From NCBI RefSeq assembly GCF_902498185.1, contig NZ_CABVIX010000001.1, positions 766,365 to 830,364 of the forward strand: a stretch of DNA of 64,000 bases. Reading direction: 5' to 3'. Under the pieces are notes generated by a model. That model had not been told where the DNA came from. It searched no databases and saw only the letters and a list, made by a program, of their open reading frames with translations. A program made the position numbers and the translations under genes. This document shows positions 1-9,464 of this stretch, piece after piece; the stretch's first letter is position 1, and each line of letters opens with the position of its first letter. Source of the DNA: Pseudomonas fluorescens. Lineage in GTDB: Bacteria; Pseudomonadota; Gammaproteobacteria; Pseudomonadales; Pseudomonadaceae.

Positions 1-82
1 CGGGCTGGTGCTTTTCGATCACCGCCGCGAGCTGGTGAGGTCGGGCACGCAGGCCATTGATGTTGAACGAGACGATCTTCAT
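1..82 (-). CDS. xthA: Exodeoxyribonuclease III, N-terminal fragment (runs off the window)
   Basis: Only the first 27 codons are present; the gene continues beyond the left edge. The start reads [18 protein letters not shown], the hallmark N-terminus of the ExoIII/AP-endonuclease (EEP) family, including Asn7, which in this family helps position the metal and substrate phosphate. Family role: 3'-5' exonuclease on duplex DNA and abasic-site endonuclease in base excision repair. It is divergent from the downstream acetyltransferase gene, with about 130 bp between them. The identification rests on a short but very characteristic stretch. Confidence 0.88.
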   Translation of the reverse strand, partial: MKIVSFNINGLRARPHQLAAVIEKHQP

Positions 83-214
83 TGGAGACACAATCCTGGT
101 AAAAGCCAGGATGCTAGCCGACATCGGCTCTCGCGACCAGCACAGTGCCGGGAACGTTGCGCCGCGCCCAGCCTCAAACCCCCATGAACGCTCATTCCAG
201 GAGGTCTGCCAACC

Positions 215-865
215 ATGTCCGAACCCACCGCAAGCCAGGCCCGCACCTGCCAGCTCGATGACGGCTACCGTCGTGAAGCGCGCGCACTGCTGTACGAAGC
301 CTACCGCCATGAACCGACGTTCGAGTACCTGTTCGAGGCCCAGCGCCCTGGCTATGAACGCCGCCTGCGGGCGGTGGTACGCGAGCGCGTGCGGCAGCAT
401 TTCTTCATGCAGCTGCCCGCCATTGGCCTGCTGGTCGATGACCGTCTGGTCGGGATCGCGCTGATCGTACCGCCGCAGCGGCGCCTGGGCGTGACCGACA
501 GCTGGGCCTGGCGGCTGCGCATGATTCTAGGGGTCGGCGTGCGTGGCACTCGGCGTTACCTCGCCTACCAGGCCGCGCTGGCGAGCTGCCTGCCCACCGA
601 TCAGGTGCACGTCCTGCCACTGCTGGGCATTCATCCGCAGTTCCAGGGACAGCAGTACGGCGAGCAGCTGCTGCAAGCCGTGCACGACTGGTGCGCCGAA
701 GACCCCCACACCCAAGGCGTGGTCCTGGACACTGGCAACGAGGACTATCTGGCGTTCTATCAACGTCAAGGCTACGAGGAAATTGGCGAAGTTGCCGTGG
801 GACCGATCCGTGAACGGGTGTTTTTCCATCCCGCTCCAGCGCCCTCTGTGGCAGCGCTGGCCTGA
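215..865 (+). CDS. GNAT-family N-acetyltransferase
   Basis: A 216-residue GNAT-fold acyltransferase. The acetyl-CoA binding motif A lies at about residues 133-153 ([20 protein letters not shown], with the Q-x-x-G-x-x-Y-G signature) and motif B at about 180-188 (FYQRQGYEE). The start is fixed by a strong AGGAGGT about 10 bases upstream. The substrate cannot be read from sequence. It sits 34 bp before tamA on the same strand, so co-transcription is likely. No signal peptide or membrane segment is visible, so it should be cytoplasmic. Confidence 0.85.
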   Translation: MSEPTASQARTCQLDDGYRREARALLYEAYRHEPTFEYLFEAQRPGYERRLRAVVRERVRQHFFMQLPAIGLLVDDRLVGIALIVPPQRRLGVTDSWAWRLRMILGVGVRGTRRYLAYQAALASCLPTDQVHVLPLLGIHPQFQGQQYGEQLLQAVHDWCAEDPHTQGVVLDTGNEDYLAFYQRQGYEEIGEVAVGPIRERVFFHPAPAPSVAALA

Positions 866-899
866 TGCGCGGTGTGTCGGGGCATCAAGCTCTGGTAGC

Positions 900-2651
900 A
901 TGCGCCGCATGACGTATTCAGGAAAATTTGCCTGGGGCCTTGTTTTCATGGTCGCCAGCACCGCAGGTTGGGCACAGAGCGAATTGGTCGTGCGGGTCAA
1001 ACCCGCCAACAAGGCGCTCAGGGCCAATGTCGAAGGGTATATCGGTAGCCTTGGCGACCGCGATGAAGACGCGCTGCTGCGTTTCAGTCGCGGCGCCGAG
1101 GAGCAGGCGCGCAAGGCCGCCCAGGCGCTGGGTTACTACCAGGCGCAGATCGATACCGAGGTCAAGCCCTCTGCCCGCGCCGACCAACCGACTCAACTGA
1201 TCATTCGCATCGAGCCAGGCGAGCCGATACGCCTGCGCAATGTCAGCGTGCGCATCGAAGGCGAGGCCAGCGAACTCAAGTCGTTTCGTGTGCCCGACGG
1301 CAAGTCCCTGCGCTCGGGCGCCGTGCTGAACCACGGGAACTACGAAGACGCCAAGCGGATGATCCAGAACCAGGCCTCGCGCTATGGCTTTTTCGGCGGG
1401 CGTTTTGCGCAGCAACGCCTGGCGGTCGATCCCCAGGCGGGGGTGGCGGACATCGAACTGGTCTACCAGAGCGGGCCGCGCTATCGCCTTGGCGCCGTCA
1501 CCTTTGGCGGTGACACGCCGCTGGACAACGACCTTCTGCAACGCATGGTGCCCTTCAAGGCAGGCACTCCCTACGATTCCGAGCTGATCGCCGAACTCAA
1601 CAACGATCTGCAGTCCAGCGGCTACTTCGAAGGCGTGCGGGTCGATGCCGCACCCACCGCCGCGGTCGGCGAGCAGATTCCGGTCGCCGTCCAGCTGGAG
1701 ACCCGCAAGCCGCGCACCATGGGTCTCGGCCTGGGCTATTCGACCGACGTCGGCCCACGCGGCAAAGCCAACTGGACGCGGCACTGGGTCAATCCCCAGG
1801 GTCACAGCTACGGCTGGGAAACCGAACTGTCGGCGCCGCGCCAGAACGTCGGCCTGTGGTATGACATCCCGCTCGATCCGCCGCTGACCGACAAGCTGCG
1901 TTTCGCTGGCGGCTACCAGTATGAAGAGATCGCCGGCACCGACACCCTCAGCAAGTTGCTGACCGTCGGCCCCGAGTGGCACAGCAAGTTGCCCAGCGGC
2001 TGGCAGCGGGTGATCTCGCTCAAGTACCAGCGTGAAGAATATCGCCTGGGCGACGACTCGGGTCTGAGCAACCTGCTGATGCCCGGGGTGAGCTATTCCT
2101 ACCTGCGCAGCGACAATCGCATTGACCCGCACAATGGCTACCGCCTGCAGTTCGACGTGCGGGTGGCCAAGGAAGGACTGGTCTCGGACACCAACCTGCT
2201 GCATGGCAATGTCCTGCTCAAGGGACTGAAAACCTTGGGGCAGAACCATCGCATCCTCGGGCGCCTGCAGTTTGGTGGCAGCGCCACCAATGGATACAAG
2301 AACAACATTCCGCCCTCGTTGCGCTTCTTCGCCGGTGGTGACCAGAGCGTGCGCGGGTACGACTACCAGACGCTGTCGCCTGAAAACAGCGACGGCGACC
2401 GCATCGGCGGTCGTTACCTGGTGGCCGGCAGTGCCGAGTATCAATATTCGATTGCAGAGAAATGGCGCGTGGCGACCTTTATTGACCAGGGCAACTCCTT
2501 CAACACGCTGGAACTGCCCAGCCTCAAGACGGGCGTTGGCGTCGGTGTGCGCTGGATTTCGCCTGTCGGGCCGTTGCGCCTGGATCTGGCCAAGGCGCTG
2601 GATGACGATGGCGGGATCCGCCTGCACTTCTCCATGGGGCCGGAACTGTGA
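900..2651 (+). CDS. tamA: TamA, outer-membrane Omp85-family translocation module subunit
   Basis: 583 residues from the chosen ATG. An N-terminal signal sequence ends near residue 25 (STAGWA). Roughly three POTRA-like repeats follow (about 26-265), then a 16-strand-type beta barrel containing the Omp85 loop-6 motif VRGY at residues 484-487. The length matches TamA proteins (about 577). With TamB it forms an envelope-spanning complex implicated in insertion of some outer-membrane proteins and in phospholipid transport. The frame stays open upstream, but starting at 900 gives a proper signal peptide and follows the GNAT stop. Its stop overlaps the tamB start (GTGA), indicating translational coupling. 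Confidence 0.93.
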   Translation: MRRMTYSGKFAWGLVFMVASTAGWAQSELVVRVKPANKALRANVEGYIGSLGDRDEDALLRFSRGAEEQARKAAQALGYYQAQIDTEVKPSARADQPTQLIIRIEPGEPIRLRNVSVRIEGEASELKSFRVPDGKSLRSGAVLNHGNYEDAKRMIQNQASRYGFFGGRFAQQRLAVDPQAGVADIELVYQSGPRYRLGAVTFGGDTPLDNDLLQRMVPFKAGTPYDSELIAELNNDLQSSGYFEGVRVDAAPTAAVGEQIPVAVQLETRKPRTMGLGLGYSTDVGPRGKANWTRHWVNPQGHSYGWETELSAPRQNVGLWYDIPLDPPLTDKLRFAGGYQYEEIAGTDTLSKLLTVGPEWHSKLPSGWQRVISLKYQREEYRLGDDSGLSNLLMPGVSYSYLRSDNRIDPHNGYRLQFDVRVAKEGLVSDTNLLHGNVLLKGLKTLGQNHRILGRLQFGGSATNGYKNNIPPSLRFFAGGDQSVRGYDYQTLSPENSDGDRIGGRYLVAGSAEYQYSIAEKWRVATFIDQGNSFNTLELPSLKTGVGVGVRWISPVGPLRLDLAKALDDDGGIRLHFSMGPEL

Positions 2652-5600
2652 GGCGGGTGCTCAAGCCGCTGCTGCTGACGCTGCTGGCCGTACTGCTGCT
2701 GGTGTCCCTGGCCCTTGGCCTGGTTCTGGGCACCCAGGCGGGCAGCCGCTGGGTGCTCGGGATGGTACCGGGGCTCGAGGTGGACGACTTCAGTGGCCGG
2801 CTGGGCGGTCGCTGGCACGCTGGCCAGCTGCGCTGGACGCAAGGTGAAACCAGGATCGAGTTACTGGCCCCGCAACTGGACTGGACGCCTGCGTGCCTGC
2901 TGCGCTCGACCCTGTGCATCCGCAGGCTCGAGGCCGAGCGCATCGACATGGCCTTTGCGCCGTCCGCCGAGACGACCGAGAGCAGTCCGTTGCTGCTGCC
3001 GTCCTTGCGCCTGCCGCTCGGCATCGAATTGGGCGAGTTACGCGTCGGACAGCTGCGCCTGGGCGGCAGCGATCTGCTGGGCGACCTGCAACTGGCCGCG
3101 CACTGGACGGGCGAGGGCATGCGCATTGACAGCCTGCACCTCAAGCGCGATGACCTGCAGCTTGATCTGCAAGGCACGTTGCAACCCGAAGGCGATTGGC
3201 CGGTGCAGCTCAGTGGCCAGGTACAACTGCCCAAGGTCGAGGACAAACCGTGGCAGCTCGATCTGCAACTGGCGGGCGAGCTGCAGAAAACCCTGTCCCT
3301 CAAGGGCAACAGCAGCGGCTACCTCAATGCGGAACTCGTGGGCGAAGTCCAAGCGCTGGCAGAACACCTGCCTGCCACCTTGCAGATCCGTGCCGATACC
3401 TTCAAGCCCGCCGGAACGCTGCCCGATACCCTCCAGCTCAACAAGCTGCTGCTCAATGCCAGCGGTGATCTCGACAAAGGCTATGAGCTCAAGGGTTCGG
3501 CCAGCCTGCCAGCCGAGCAAGCGCCGATCGCCTTGGTCCTTGCCGGCCGGGTGGACGCCAAGGGTGCGCAGGTCGCAGGCCTTGACCTGACCGCCAGCGA
3601 GCAGCAGCGGCTCAAGCTGCAGGCCAGTGCCGATTGGCAGCAAGGCCTGAGCGCTGATGCGACGATCGACTGGCTGGATTTCCCCTGGCTGCGACTGTAT
3701 CCGCTCGAAGAAGCCCCACAGGTCAACCTGCGGCGCTTCAATGCCCAGGTGAAATACCGTGACGGCAATTACCAGGGCAACTTCAAGGGCGATCTCGACG
3801 GACCTGCGGGTGCCTTCAGCGTCGCGAGTCCGTTCGATGGCGACCTGACCCAGGTCCGCTTGCCGCAACTGGCGTTGACCGCCGGACAGGGCAAGGCCGC
3901 TGGCAGTGTTGCCGTACGTTTTGCCGACCAGCTTGCCTGGGACCTCGACCTGCAGCTGTCGGCGCTCGATCCGGCCTACTGGGTAGCCGAGCTCCCCGGC
4001 ACTCTGGCCGGGCCGCTGCGCAGCAAGGGCGAAATGAAAAACGAACAATTGACCCTGGATGCCCAGCTCGATCTCAAAGGGCGCCTGCGCGGGCAACCGG
4101 CCGTGTTCAAGGTCGAGGCAGACGGTGCAGGGCAGAACTGGACCCTTGGCACGCTGGCGGTGCAGCTGGGCGACAACCGGATTACCGGCAGCGGCAGCCT
4201 GCAGCAGCGGCTGGCCGGCCGTGTCGATCTTGACCTGCCACGGCTTGGCCAGCTCTGGCCACGCTTGCAAGGACAGGTCAAGGGCCGCCTGGATGTGGCG
4301 GGTACCCTGGACAAGCCCGAAGGCACCATGACCCTGAAGGGCCAGCAGTTGGCCCAGGGCGAAAACCGCGTGCAGATCGTAAGCCTCGACGCCGGGCTCG
4401 ACAACGCTCAGCGGGGAGTACTCGCGTTGAAAGTCGGCAACATCCGCCTGGGCGAGACCAGCCTGGGCGACTTGCTCGCCACCGGCAAGGGAAACATCCG
4501 CCAGCAGGCCATGACGCTGGCGTTGAACGGCCCGCAGCTCAAGGTCGACGTCGCTCTGGACGGCACTCTGGACAAAGGCGACTGGCGTGGACGTCTGGCC
4601 ACCGGGCGTATTCGTGCTGGTGGTCAGGACTGGCAGCTGCAGGCGCCGGCCAAATTGCAGCGCCTGGCCAGCGGCCAGCTGGACTTCGGTGCCCATTGCT
4701 GGCGCTCGGGGCAGGCCAGCCTGTGTGGCGAAGACCAGCGCCTGGCCCCGGATCCACGCCTGCGCTATCACCTCAAGCAGTTCCCGATCGAGAGCCTGGC
4801 CCAATGGATGCCCAAGGACTTCGCCTGGAAAGGGAGGCTCAATGCCGACGTCAACCTCGACATTCCGGCCAGCGGCCCCAAGGGTACCTTCATGATCGAC
4901 GCCAGTGGCGGCACCTTGCGCATGCGTGACAAGGACCGCTGGCTGGACTTCCCTTACCAGACCCTGCGTGTGGACAGTACGCTTACCCCGCGCCGGGTCG
5001 ACACCCGTCTGGCGTTCCGCGGCGAAGGCCTGGGCGAGCTGACGCTGAACACGCGCATCGATCCGGTGGCCGACAGCAAGCCAATCTCCGGCGACTTCCG
5101 CCTGGCCGGCCTTGACTTGTCGATCGCCCGGCCGTTCGTGCCGATGGTCGAGCGGCTGACCGGGCAGCTCAACGGCAGCGGCCAGTTGTCCGGTACCTTG
5201 ATGGCACCGCAGGTCAACGGCAGCCTCAATCTCACCGGTGGCGAGGTCAGCGGCGGCGAGTTGCCGGTCAGTCTGCAAGACCTTTCGCTGCAGGCGCTGA
5301 TCGCAGGCGAGCAGATCCAGCTCAATGGTGGCTGGCGCAGTGGTACCGCCGGACGTGGCCAGCTGGGTGGCAGCATCACCTGGGGTCAGGCCCTGGCTGT
5401 CGACTTGCGTTTGCGGGGCCAGCAACTGCCGGTCACCGTCGAGCCCTACGCAGAGCTGGAGGTCGCTCCCGATCTCAATATCCGCCTGATCGACAACAAG
5501 CTCGCGGTCACCGGCAAGGTGCTGGTGCCCAAGGGCAAGATCATCGTACGTGAACTGCCGCCCTCGACGGTCAAGGTGTCCGAAGACACGGTGATCGTCG

Positions 5601-6322
5601 GTCACCAGACCGAGGAAGGCACGCCGCCAATGGCCATGGCCATGGATATCGACGTCGAAGTGGGCCAGGAGCGGCTGTCGTTCAGCGGTTTCGGCCTGAC
5701 AGCCAACCTGCTCGGACAGGTGCACATCGGCGACAACATGGATACCCGCGGCGAACTCCGGCTGGCCGACGGGCGTTACCGTGCCTATGGCCAGCGCCTG
5801 ACCATTCGCCGTGCGCGGCTGCTGTTCGCCGGTCCCATCGCCCAGCCGTACCTGGACATCGAGGCGATTCGCCAGGTCGATGACGTGACCGCCGGGATCC
5901 GCCTGAGCGGCAGTGCCGAGCAACCGACCACCCAGATCTTCGCGGAGCCGGCCATGAGCCAGGAGCAGGCGCTGTCCTACCTGGTGCTGGGCAGGCCGCT
6001 GGGCACCACCGGTGAGGACAACAACATGCTCGCGCAAGCAGCGCTCGGCCTGGGACTGGCGGGCAGCGCCGGGATCACTGGCAGCCTGGCCACGAACCTG
6101 GGCATCGAGGATTTCCAGCTCGACACCGAAGGCAGCGGCAACACCACCAGCGTGGTGGCCAGCGGCAACCTGACCGAGAAACTCAGCTTGCGTTATGGGG
6201 TGGGGGTGTTCGAGCCAGCCAATACCATTGCCTTGCGCTACAAGCTGAGCAAGAAGGTCTACCTGGAAGCAGCCAGTGGCGTGGCCAGTTCGCTGGATAT
6301 CTTCTACAAGCGCGATTTCTGA
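2648..6322 (+). CDS. tamB: TamB, inner-membrane-anchored translocation and assembly module subunit
   Basis: 1224 residues starting at a GTG that overlaps the tamA stop. The N-terminus has one hydrophobic anchor at about residues 5-28, followed by a very long run of repetitive amphipathic beta-rich segments (AsmA/Vps13-like bridge architecture). The C-terminal DUF490/TamB domain covers about the last 350 residues and ends in a terminal Phe typical of the family. Known role: partner of TamA, spanning the periplasm. Gene order, overlap and length all agree with the tamAB operon. A perfect-arm hairpin follows the stop. Confidence 0.94.
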   Translation: MRRVLKPLLLTLLAVLLLVSLALGLVLGTQAGSRWVLGMVPGLEVDDFSGRLGGRWHAGQLRWTQGETRIELLAPQLDWTPACLLRSTLCIRRLEAERIDMAFAPSAETTESSPLLLPSLRLPLGIELGELRVGQLRLGGSDLLGDLQLAAHWTGEGMRIDSLHLKRDDLQLDLQGTLQPEGDWPVQLSGQVQLPKVEDKPWQLDLQLAGELQKTLSLKGNSSGYLNAELVGEVQALAEHLPATLQIRADTFKPAGTLPDTLQLNKLLLNASGDLDKGYELKGSASLPAEQAPIALVLAGRVDAKGAQVAGLDLTASEQQRLKLQASADWQQGLSADATIDWLDFPWLRLYPLEEAPQVNLRRFNAQVKYRDGNYQGNFKGDLDGPAGAFSVASPFDGDLTQVRLPQLALTAGQGKAAGSVAVRFADQLAWDLDLQLSALDPAYWVAELPGTLAGPLRSKGEMKNEQLTLDAQLDLKGRLRGQPAVFKVEADGAGQNWTLGTLAVQLGDNRITGSGSLQQRLAGRVDLDLPRLGQLWPRLQGQVKGRLDVAGTLDKPEGTMTLKGQQLAQGENRVQIVSLDAGLDNAQRGVLALKVGNIRLGETSLGDLLATGKGNIRQQAMTLALNGPQLKVDVALDGTLDKGDWRGRLATGRIRAGGQDWQLQAPAKLQRLASGQLDFGAHCWRSGQASLCGEDQRLAPDPRLRYHLKQFPIESLAQWMPKDFAWKGRLNADVNLDIPASGPKGTFMIDASGGTLRMRDKDRWLDFPYQTLRVDSTLTPRRVDTRLAFRGEGLGELTLNTRIDPVADSKPISGDFRLAGLDLSIARPFVPMVERLTGQLNGSGQLSGTLMAPQVNGSLNLTGGEVSGGELPVSLQDLSLQALIAGEQIQLNGGWRSGTAGRGQLGGSITWGQALAVDLRLRGQQLPVTVEPYAELEVAPDLNIRLIDNKLAVTGKVLVPKGKIIVRELPPSTVKVSEDTVIVGHQTEEGTPPMAMAMDIDVEVGQERLSFSGFGLTANLLGQVHIGDNMDTRGELRLADGRYRAYGQRLTIRRARLLFAGPIAQPYLDIEAIRQVDDVTAGIRLSGSAEQPTTQIFAEPAMSQEQALSYLVLGRPLGTTGEDNNMLAQAALGLGLAGSAGITGSLATNLGIEDFQLDTEGSGNTTSVVASGNLTEKLSLRYGVGVFEPANTIALRYKLSKKVYLEAASGVASSLDIFYKRDF

Positions 6323-6347
6323 TCCGCGTTGAACTTGAGCTTGTCCA

Positions 6348-6380
6348 GACGCCCCTTTGCAGGCTGCATGAAGGGGCGTC
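6348..6380 (+). terminator. Hairpin terminator after tamB
   Basis: Perfect 10-bp inverted repeat (gacgcccctt / aaggggcgtc) with a 13-nt loop, 25 bp past the tamB stop. There is no strong T-run after it, so the termination function is inferred from position and stem strength. Confidence 0.55.
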
Positions 6381-6767
6381 GCCTTGTCAAAGCGGCCATG
6401 ATCGAGGCTTGCATCCAATCGCCCATACGTGCAAGGCTAAAAAGAGTCCCGGTAACTTCACAGGAAACAAAGCACCTTATGCTTGGAATCACACGTATCC
6501 ATCGCTACTTGCGCTCACTGTCTGCACATCAAGTCGCAGACAGTGGGCGTGAAGTTGAACTCCAACAAGCCTTTCGCATTGCCTCGAAGCTCGCAAACTT
6601 CCTCTGTACTCCCCGCCCAGTCCCGCCTTACCTCTACGTGCCGCCGGTGCGTGGCCCTGCCAGTCGTATACCCCCTACCTGACGGCTCTTGCTGTCGTTG
6701 TTTCGCAGTGCTCGCTGGTATGTATTTTGAAGGCGAGAGAGTTCACGAAATCAAAGGGTGTCATCCG
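6381..6767. other. Long non-coding leader region upstream of mtlD
   Basis: Together with the tamB terminator this is about 445 bp without a convincing gene. The mtlD frame remains open through much of it, but the encoded residues do not resemble the family. It contains a strong hairpin at 6512-6549. No clear sigma-70 promoter could be assigned. A long regulated leader would suit an osmotically induced gene, but that is inference. Confidence 0.5.
6512..6549 (+). repeat. 14-bp stem inverted repeat in the mtlD upstream region
   Basis: Arms cgctcactgtctgc (6512-6525) and gcagacagtgggcg (6536-6549) pair over 14 bp with one G-T type mismatch around a 10-nt loop. It lies about 220 bp upstream of the mtlD start and is not followed by a T-tract. 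It could be an attenuator, part of a small RNA, or a protein site. Confidence 0.6.
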
Positions 6768-8924
6768 ATGATCTTTTTTCAGGGCAAAAGAATTTTCAGC
6801 GCTATTTTCGACATGGACGGAACCATGTTCGATACCGAGCGCCTGCGTTTCAAGACGTTGAAACAAGCTTCCATGGAAATCTTCGGCAAGGCGTTGAGCG
6901 AACAGACGTTGATTGGTTCGCTGGGCCTGAGCGCGAAGAAGGCCGAAGCACTTGCCAAGGCGCACAACGGTGAAGACTTTCCTTACGCGCAGATTCGCAA
7001 GCGCGCCGATGAGTTGGAGCTGGAACATGTGCGCAATCATGGCGTGCCGATCAAGGCCGGCTTGCTGGAAGTACTGGAACGGCTACGCAAGTCTGGCTTG
7101 ACGATGGCAGTCGCCACTTCCAGTCGCCGGGCCATTGCCGAGGAGTACTTGATCAACGCCAATGTGCTCAAGTATTTCGATATCACCGTCTGTGGCGATG
7201 AAGTCAGCCAAGGTAAACCCCATCCCGAGATATTCCTGCGTGCAGCGCGTGCGCTCAATCGCGAGCCAGGCCAATGCTTCATGGTCGAAGACTCGGAAAA
7301 CGGCATGCTTTCGGCAATACGAGCCGAAGGGCAGGCGATTCTGATCGAAGACATCAAGCCGCCGGCGCCGGAGGTCAAGGCTGGCGCGCTCAAGGCCTAC
7401 CGCAGCATGAATGAATTCCTGGCCGACTTGAGCGAGTGCGTTTCTGATCTGGGCACGCCAGAGCTCAATGAACCGTTTCCTTCCTCGCTGAACCAGTTTC
7501 GTGTTGGCATCCATGGTTTCGGGGCCATTGGTGGCGGTTACCTGACCCAGGTGTTTTCCCATTGGGATGGTTATACCCGGCCGTGTGAAATCATTGCCGC
7601 GACCCGTTCTCGCATGCTGAGGGAGACCGTCTCGGCGCTTGGCCGTTACAGCGTGCGTTACGGGGCGACGTCGTTCGACCAGACGATCGAGAATGTTCGC
7701 ATGATCGACATGGACGATGATGCCGCGGTCATCGACATGTACAACGTTGCTGAAATCATCGGGCTGAGTCTGCCCGAGCAGGCTATCCGCAAACAGGCCC
7801 AGGTCATCGCCATGGGTCTGCTGCGACGCTTCGAGCACAGTGGCCGCGATCTGACCATTCTGATTGTACTGAACAAGATTGGCGGCGCTGCGTTCGTGCG
7901 CCTGCATGTACAGGCAGAACTCGAGCTGCTGTGTCCGCCAGATATCAGCAAGCAGATATTGCAGAAGACCCACTTCGCCGAAACGGTGGTCAGCCGCATC
8001 GTTTCGAAGATCAGCAATGATGCGCTGCTTCGACAACTGCGTATCAAGTCCCAGATGTTCCAGAACAGTCTCGAAGACGAACCTGCGGTGGCCAGTAAGC
8101 CATCGACGCCGCCACCTGAATACGAACGTCTGATCGGGCGGTTCAGGCCCTTTGCGCAGTCCAGCAGCGCGATGAGCCAACTGCATCTGATCCTGTTCAA
8201 CAGTGAACCCGACATGCCACTGTATGTAGAGCGCGGAAGCGACCTGCTGGAACGTCTGCGCCAGGTGAAAACGGTCACGGACATCGCTCAGATTCAAACC
8301 ATAAAGAACCGGCTGTGGAATGGTCCACATGCCATCATCGCCTGGTACGCGAGCCTGCTGGGCTATGACTGGGTAGGGCAGGGCATGGGAGATGCTCGAG
8401 TGAGTGCGCTGGCCGAGCGCTTGATCAGCCAGGAAGTCGCGCCCGCACTGATCGCTGAAAATGCCCATATGTCAGAGGCGGTCAGCAGTTTTGCCGATAC
8501 CTTCTTGGAACGCTGCAGAACGTCCTTCAAAGATCCTTGCGCCCGTGTAGGGCGCGATCCGTTGCGCAAACTGCAACGCAACGAGCGCATCCTGAGCAGC
8601 ATCGATCTTGCACGCAAGCATGGCATCCAGACGCCTGCGCTGGCCTTCGGGGCAGCCCTTGCCGTTCACTATGCGCTGCGTTGCAGCGACAGCAAGCATC
8701 TGGAGGCCCAAATGATAAAGCGGTTGTACAAGGACAACGGTGGGAACGTGGAGGCCGTGCTGACTCATAACGGCGAGTACAATGGCAGGCCTTATCCGGG
8801 AATGGACCCGATCGACGACTCGGAACTGATCGACACGATTTCAGGTAATTTCCGGCAACTGCAGGAGGCAGGGTCAAGCAATTGGGCGGCTCCGTTTGCG
8901 GTGGAAAACAGATCGTCGCATTAA
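6768..8924 (+). CDS. mtlD: Bifunctional mannitol-1-phosphate 5-dehydrogenase / HAD phosphatase (mannitol biosynthesis)
   Basis: 718 residues with two domains. Residues 1-225 form a HAD-IA phosphatase: DxD nucleophile motif at D15/D17 (FDMDGTMFDTE), a later GKPHPEIF lysine motif and a VEDSENG acidic motif. From about residue 245 follows an NAD(P)-binding dehydrogenase with GFGAIG at 250-255 and an Asn-Lys pair (N369-K370) in LNKIGGAAF. The architecture matches the Acinetobacter-type MtlD, which reduces fructose-6-phosphate to mannitol-1-phosphate and then dephosphorylates it to mannitol, a salt-stress compatible solute. Start chosen at the ATG 9 bases after AAGGG and immediately before the HAD domain. 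The upstream in-frame extension looks non-coding. Confidence 0.85.
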   Translation: MIFFQGKRIFSAIFDMDGTMFDTERLRFKTLKQASMEIFGKALSEQTLIGSLGLSAKKAEALAKAHNGEDFPYAQIRKRADELELEHVRNHGVPIKAGLLEVLERLRKSGLTMAVATSSRRAIAEEYLINANVLKYFDITVCGDEVSQGKPHPEIFLRAARALNREPGQCFMVEDSENGMLSAIRAEGQAILIEDIKPPAPEVKAGALKAYRSMNEFLADLSECVSDLGTPELNEPFPSSLNQFRVGIHGFGAIGGGYLTQVFSHWDGYTRPCEIIAATRSRMLRETVSALGRYSVRYGATSFDQTIENVRMIDMDDDAAVIDMYNVAEIIGLSLPEQAIRKQAQVIAMGLLRRFEHSGRDLTILIVLNKIGGAAFVRLHVQAELELLCPPDISKQILQKTHFAETVVSRIVSKISNDALLRQLRIKSQMFQNSLEDEPAVASKPSTPPPEYERLIGRFRPFAQSSSAMSQLHLILFNSEPDMPLYVERGSDLLERLRQVKTVTDIAQIQTIKNRLWNGPHAIIAWYASLLGYDWVGQGMGDARVSALAERLISQEVAPALIAENAHMSEAVSSFADTFLERCRTSFKDPCARVGRDPLRKLQRNERILSSIDLARKHGIQTPALAFGAALAVHYALRCSDSKHLEAQMIKRLYKDNGGNVEAVLTHNGEYNGRPYPGMDPIDDSELIDTISGNFRQLQEAGSSNWAAPFAVENRSSH

Positions 8925-8932
8925 GTCCACTC

Positions 8933-8991
8933 GCCTATATTGGGTCGACGTCTGGCAGTTATTTACCGACCGCTATCGACTCAATATAGGC
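8933..8991 (+). terminator. Long hairpin downstream of mtlD
   Basis: Arms gcctatattgggtcga (8933-8948) and tcgactcaatataggc (8976-8991) pair over 16 bp with one mismatch and enclose a 27-nt loop. It sits just after the mtlD stop, between convergent genes, so it may act as a bidirectional terminator or transcript-stabilising element. No T-run follows. Confidence 0.5.
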
Positions 8992-9095
8992 AGATTTCAA
9001 ACCATTCATTCTCGTAACCGCTGTCACATGCATGAGGGGCGAGCGGGAGTGCGTGTTGTTTCATTGTTGGTGGAACAACTTGTCCAGGTTGAAGC

Positions 9096-9464
9096 CTACT
9101 CCTGCCGTCGAATATTACCTATCTGCCGCAAACTCAATCCGTACTTGTCTGCCAACAGGCTGCGGGAAAGCCCATTGGCACTCTCCAGCTGGATCTGCTG
9201 GTTGCGTAGCTGTCGCAGGAAGTGATCGGCCTTGGGTATCTCCAGCGCCATGCCAGCAAAGCGCTTGATCAAGGCGTCAAGGGCGTCGGGCGGGAGAACC
9301 TCCACCAGCCGGGTGCGCTCGCGGTGCTTGGGTATGTATTTGGGCCGCCCGCCGTAGGCGCAGGTCAGGCGGTAGGCGTTCTCGATGCCGATGCACTCGA
9401 TCAGCGACTGCAGCGAGTGAGGCAGTTGCGCGACATCGATGCGGGTGAGGTCATGCAGTTCCAT
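9096..9464 (-). CDS. Mor/C-type transcriptional activator family protein
   Basis: 122 residues resembling the phage Mu Mor (middle operon regulator) family. An N-terminal helical dimerisation part contains the ENAYRLTCAYGGRPKYIPK segment, typical of the family. A C-terminal helix-turn-helix follows at about residues 97-120 (LLADKYGLSLRQIGNIRR). In Mu, Mor activates middle transcription. Chromosomal homologues also occur without a phage, and no other phage gene is visible here. Its target is unknown. It is convergent with mtlD. Confidence 0.75.
   Translation of the reverse strand: MELHDLTRIDVAQLPHSLQSLIECIGIENAYRLTCAYGGRPKYIPKHRERTRLVEVLPPDALDALIKRFAGMALEIPKADHFLRQLRNQQIQLESANGLSRSLLADKYGLSLRQIGNIRRQE

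Noticed and set aside
3038..6418. 1126-codon minus-strand frame opposite tamB
   Set aside because: Low-complexity shadow of tamB codon usage, no domain, and tamB is well supported by operon context.
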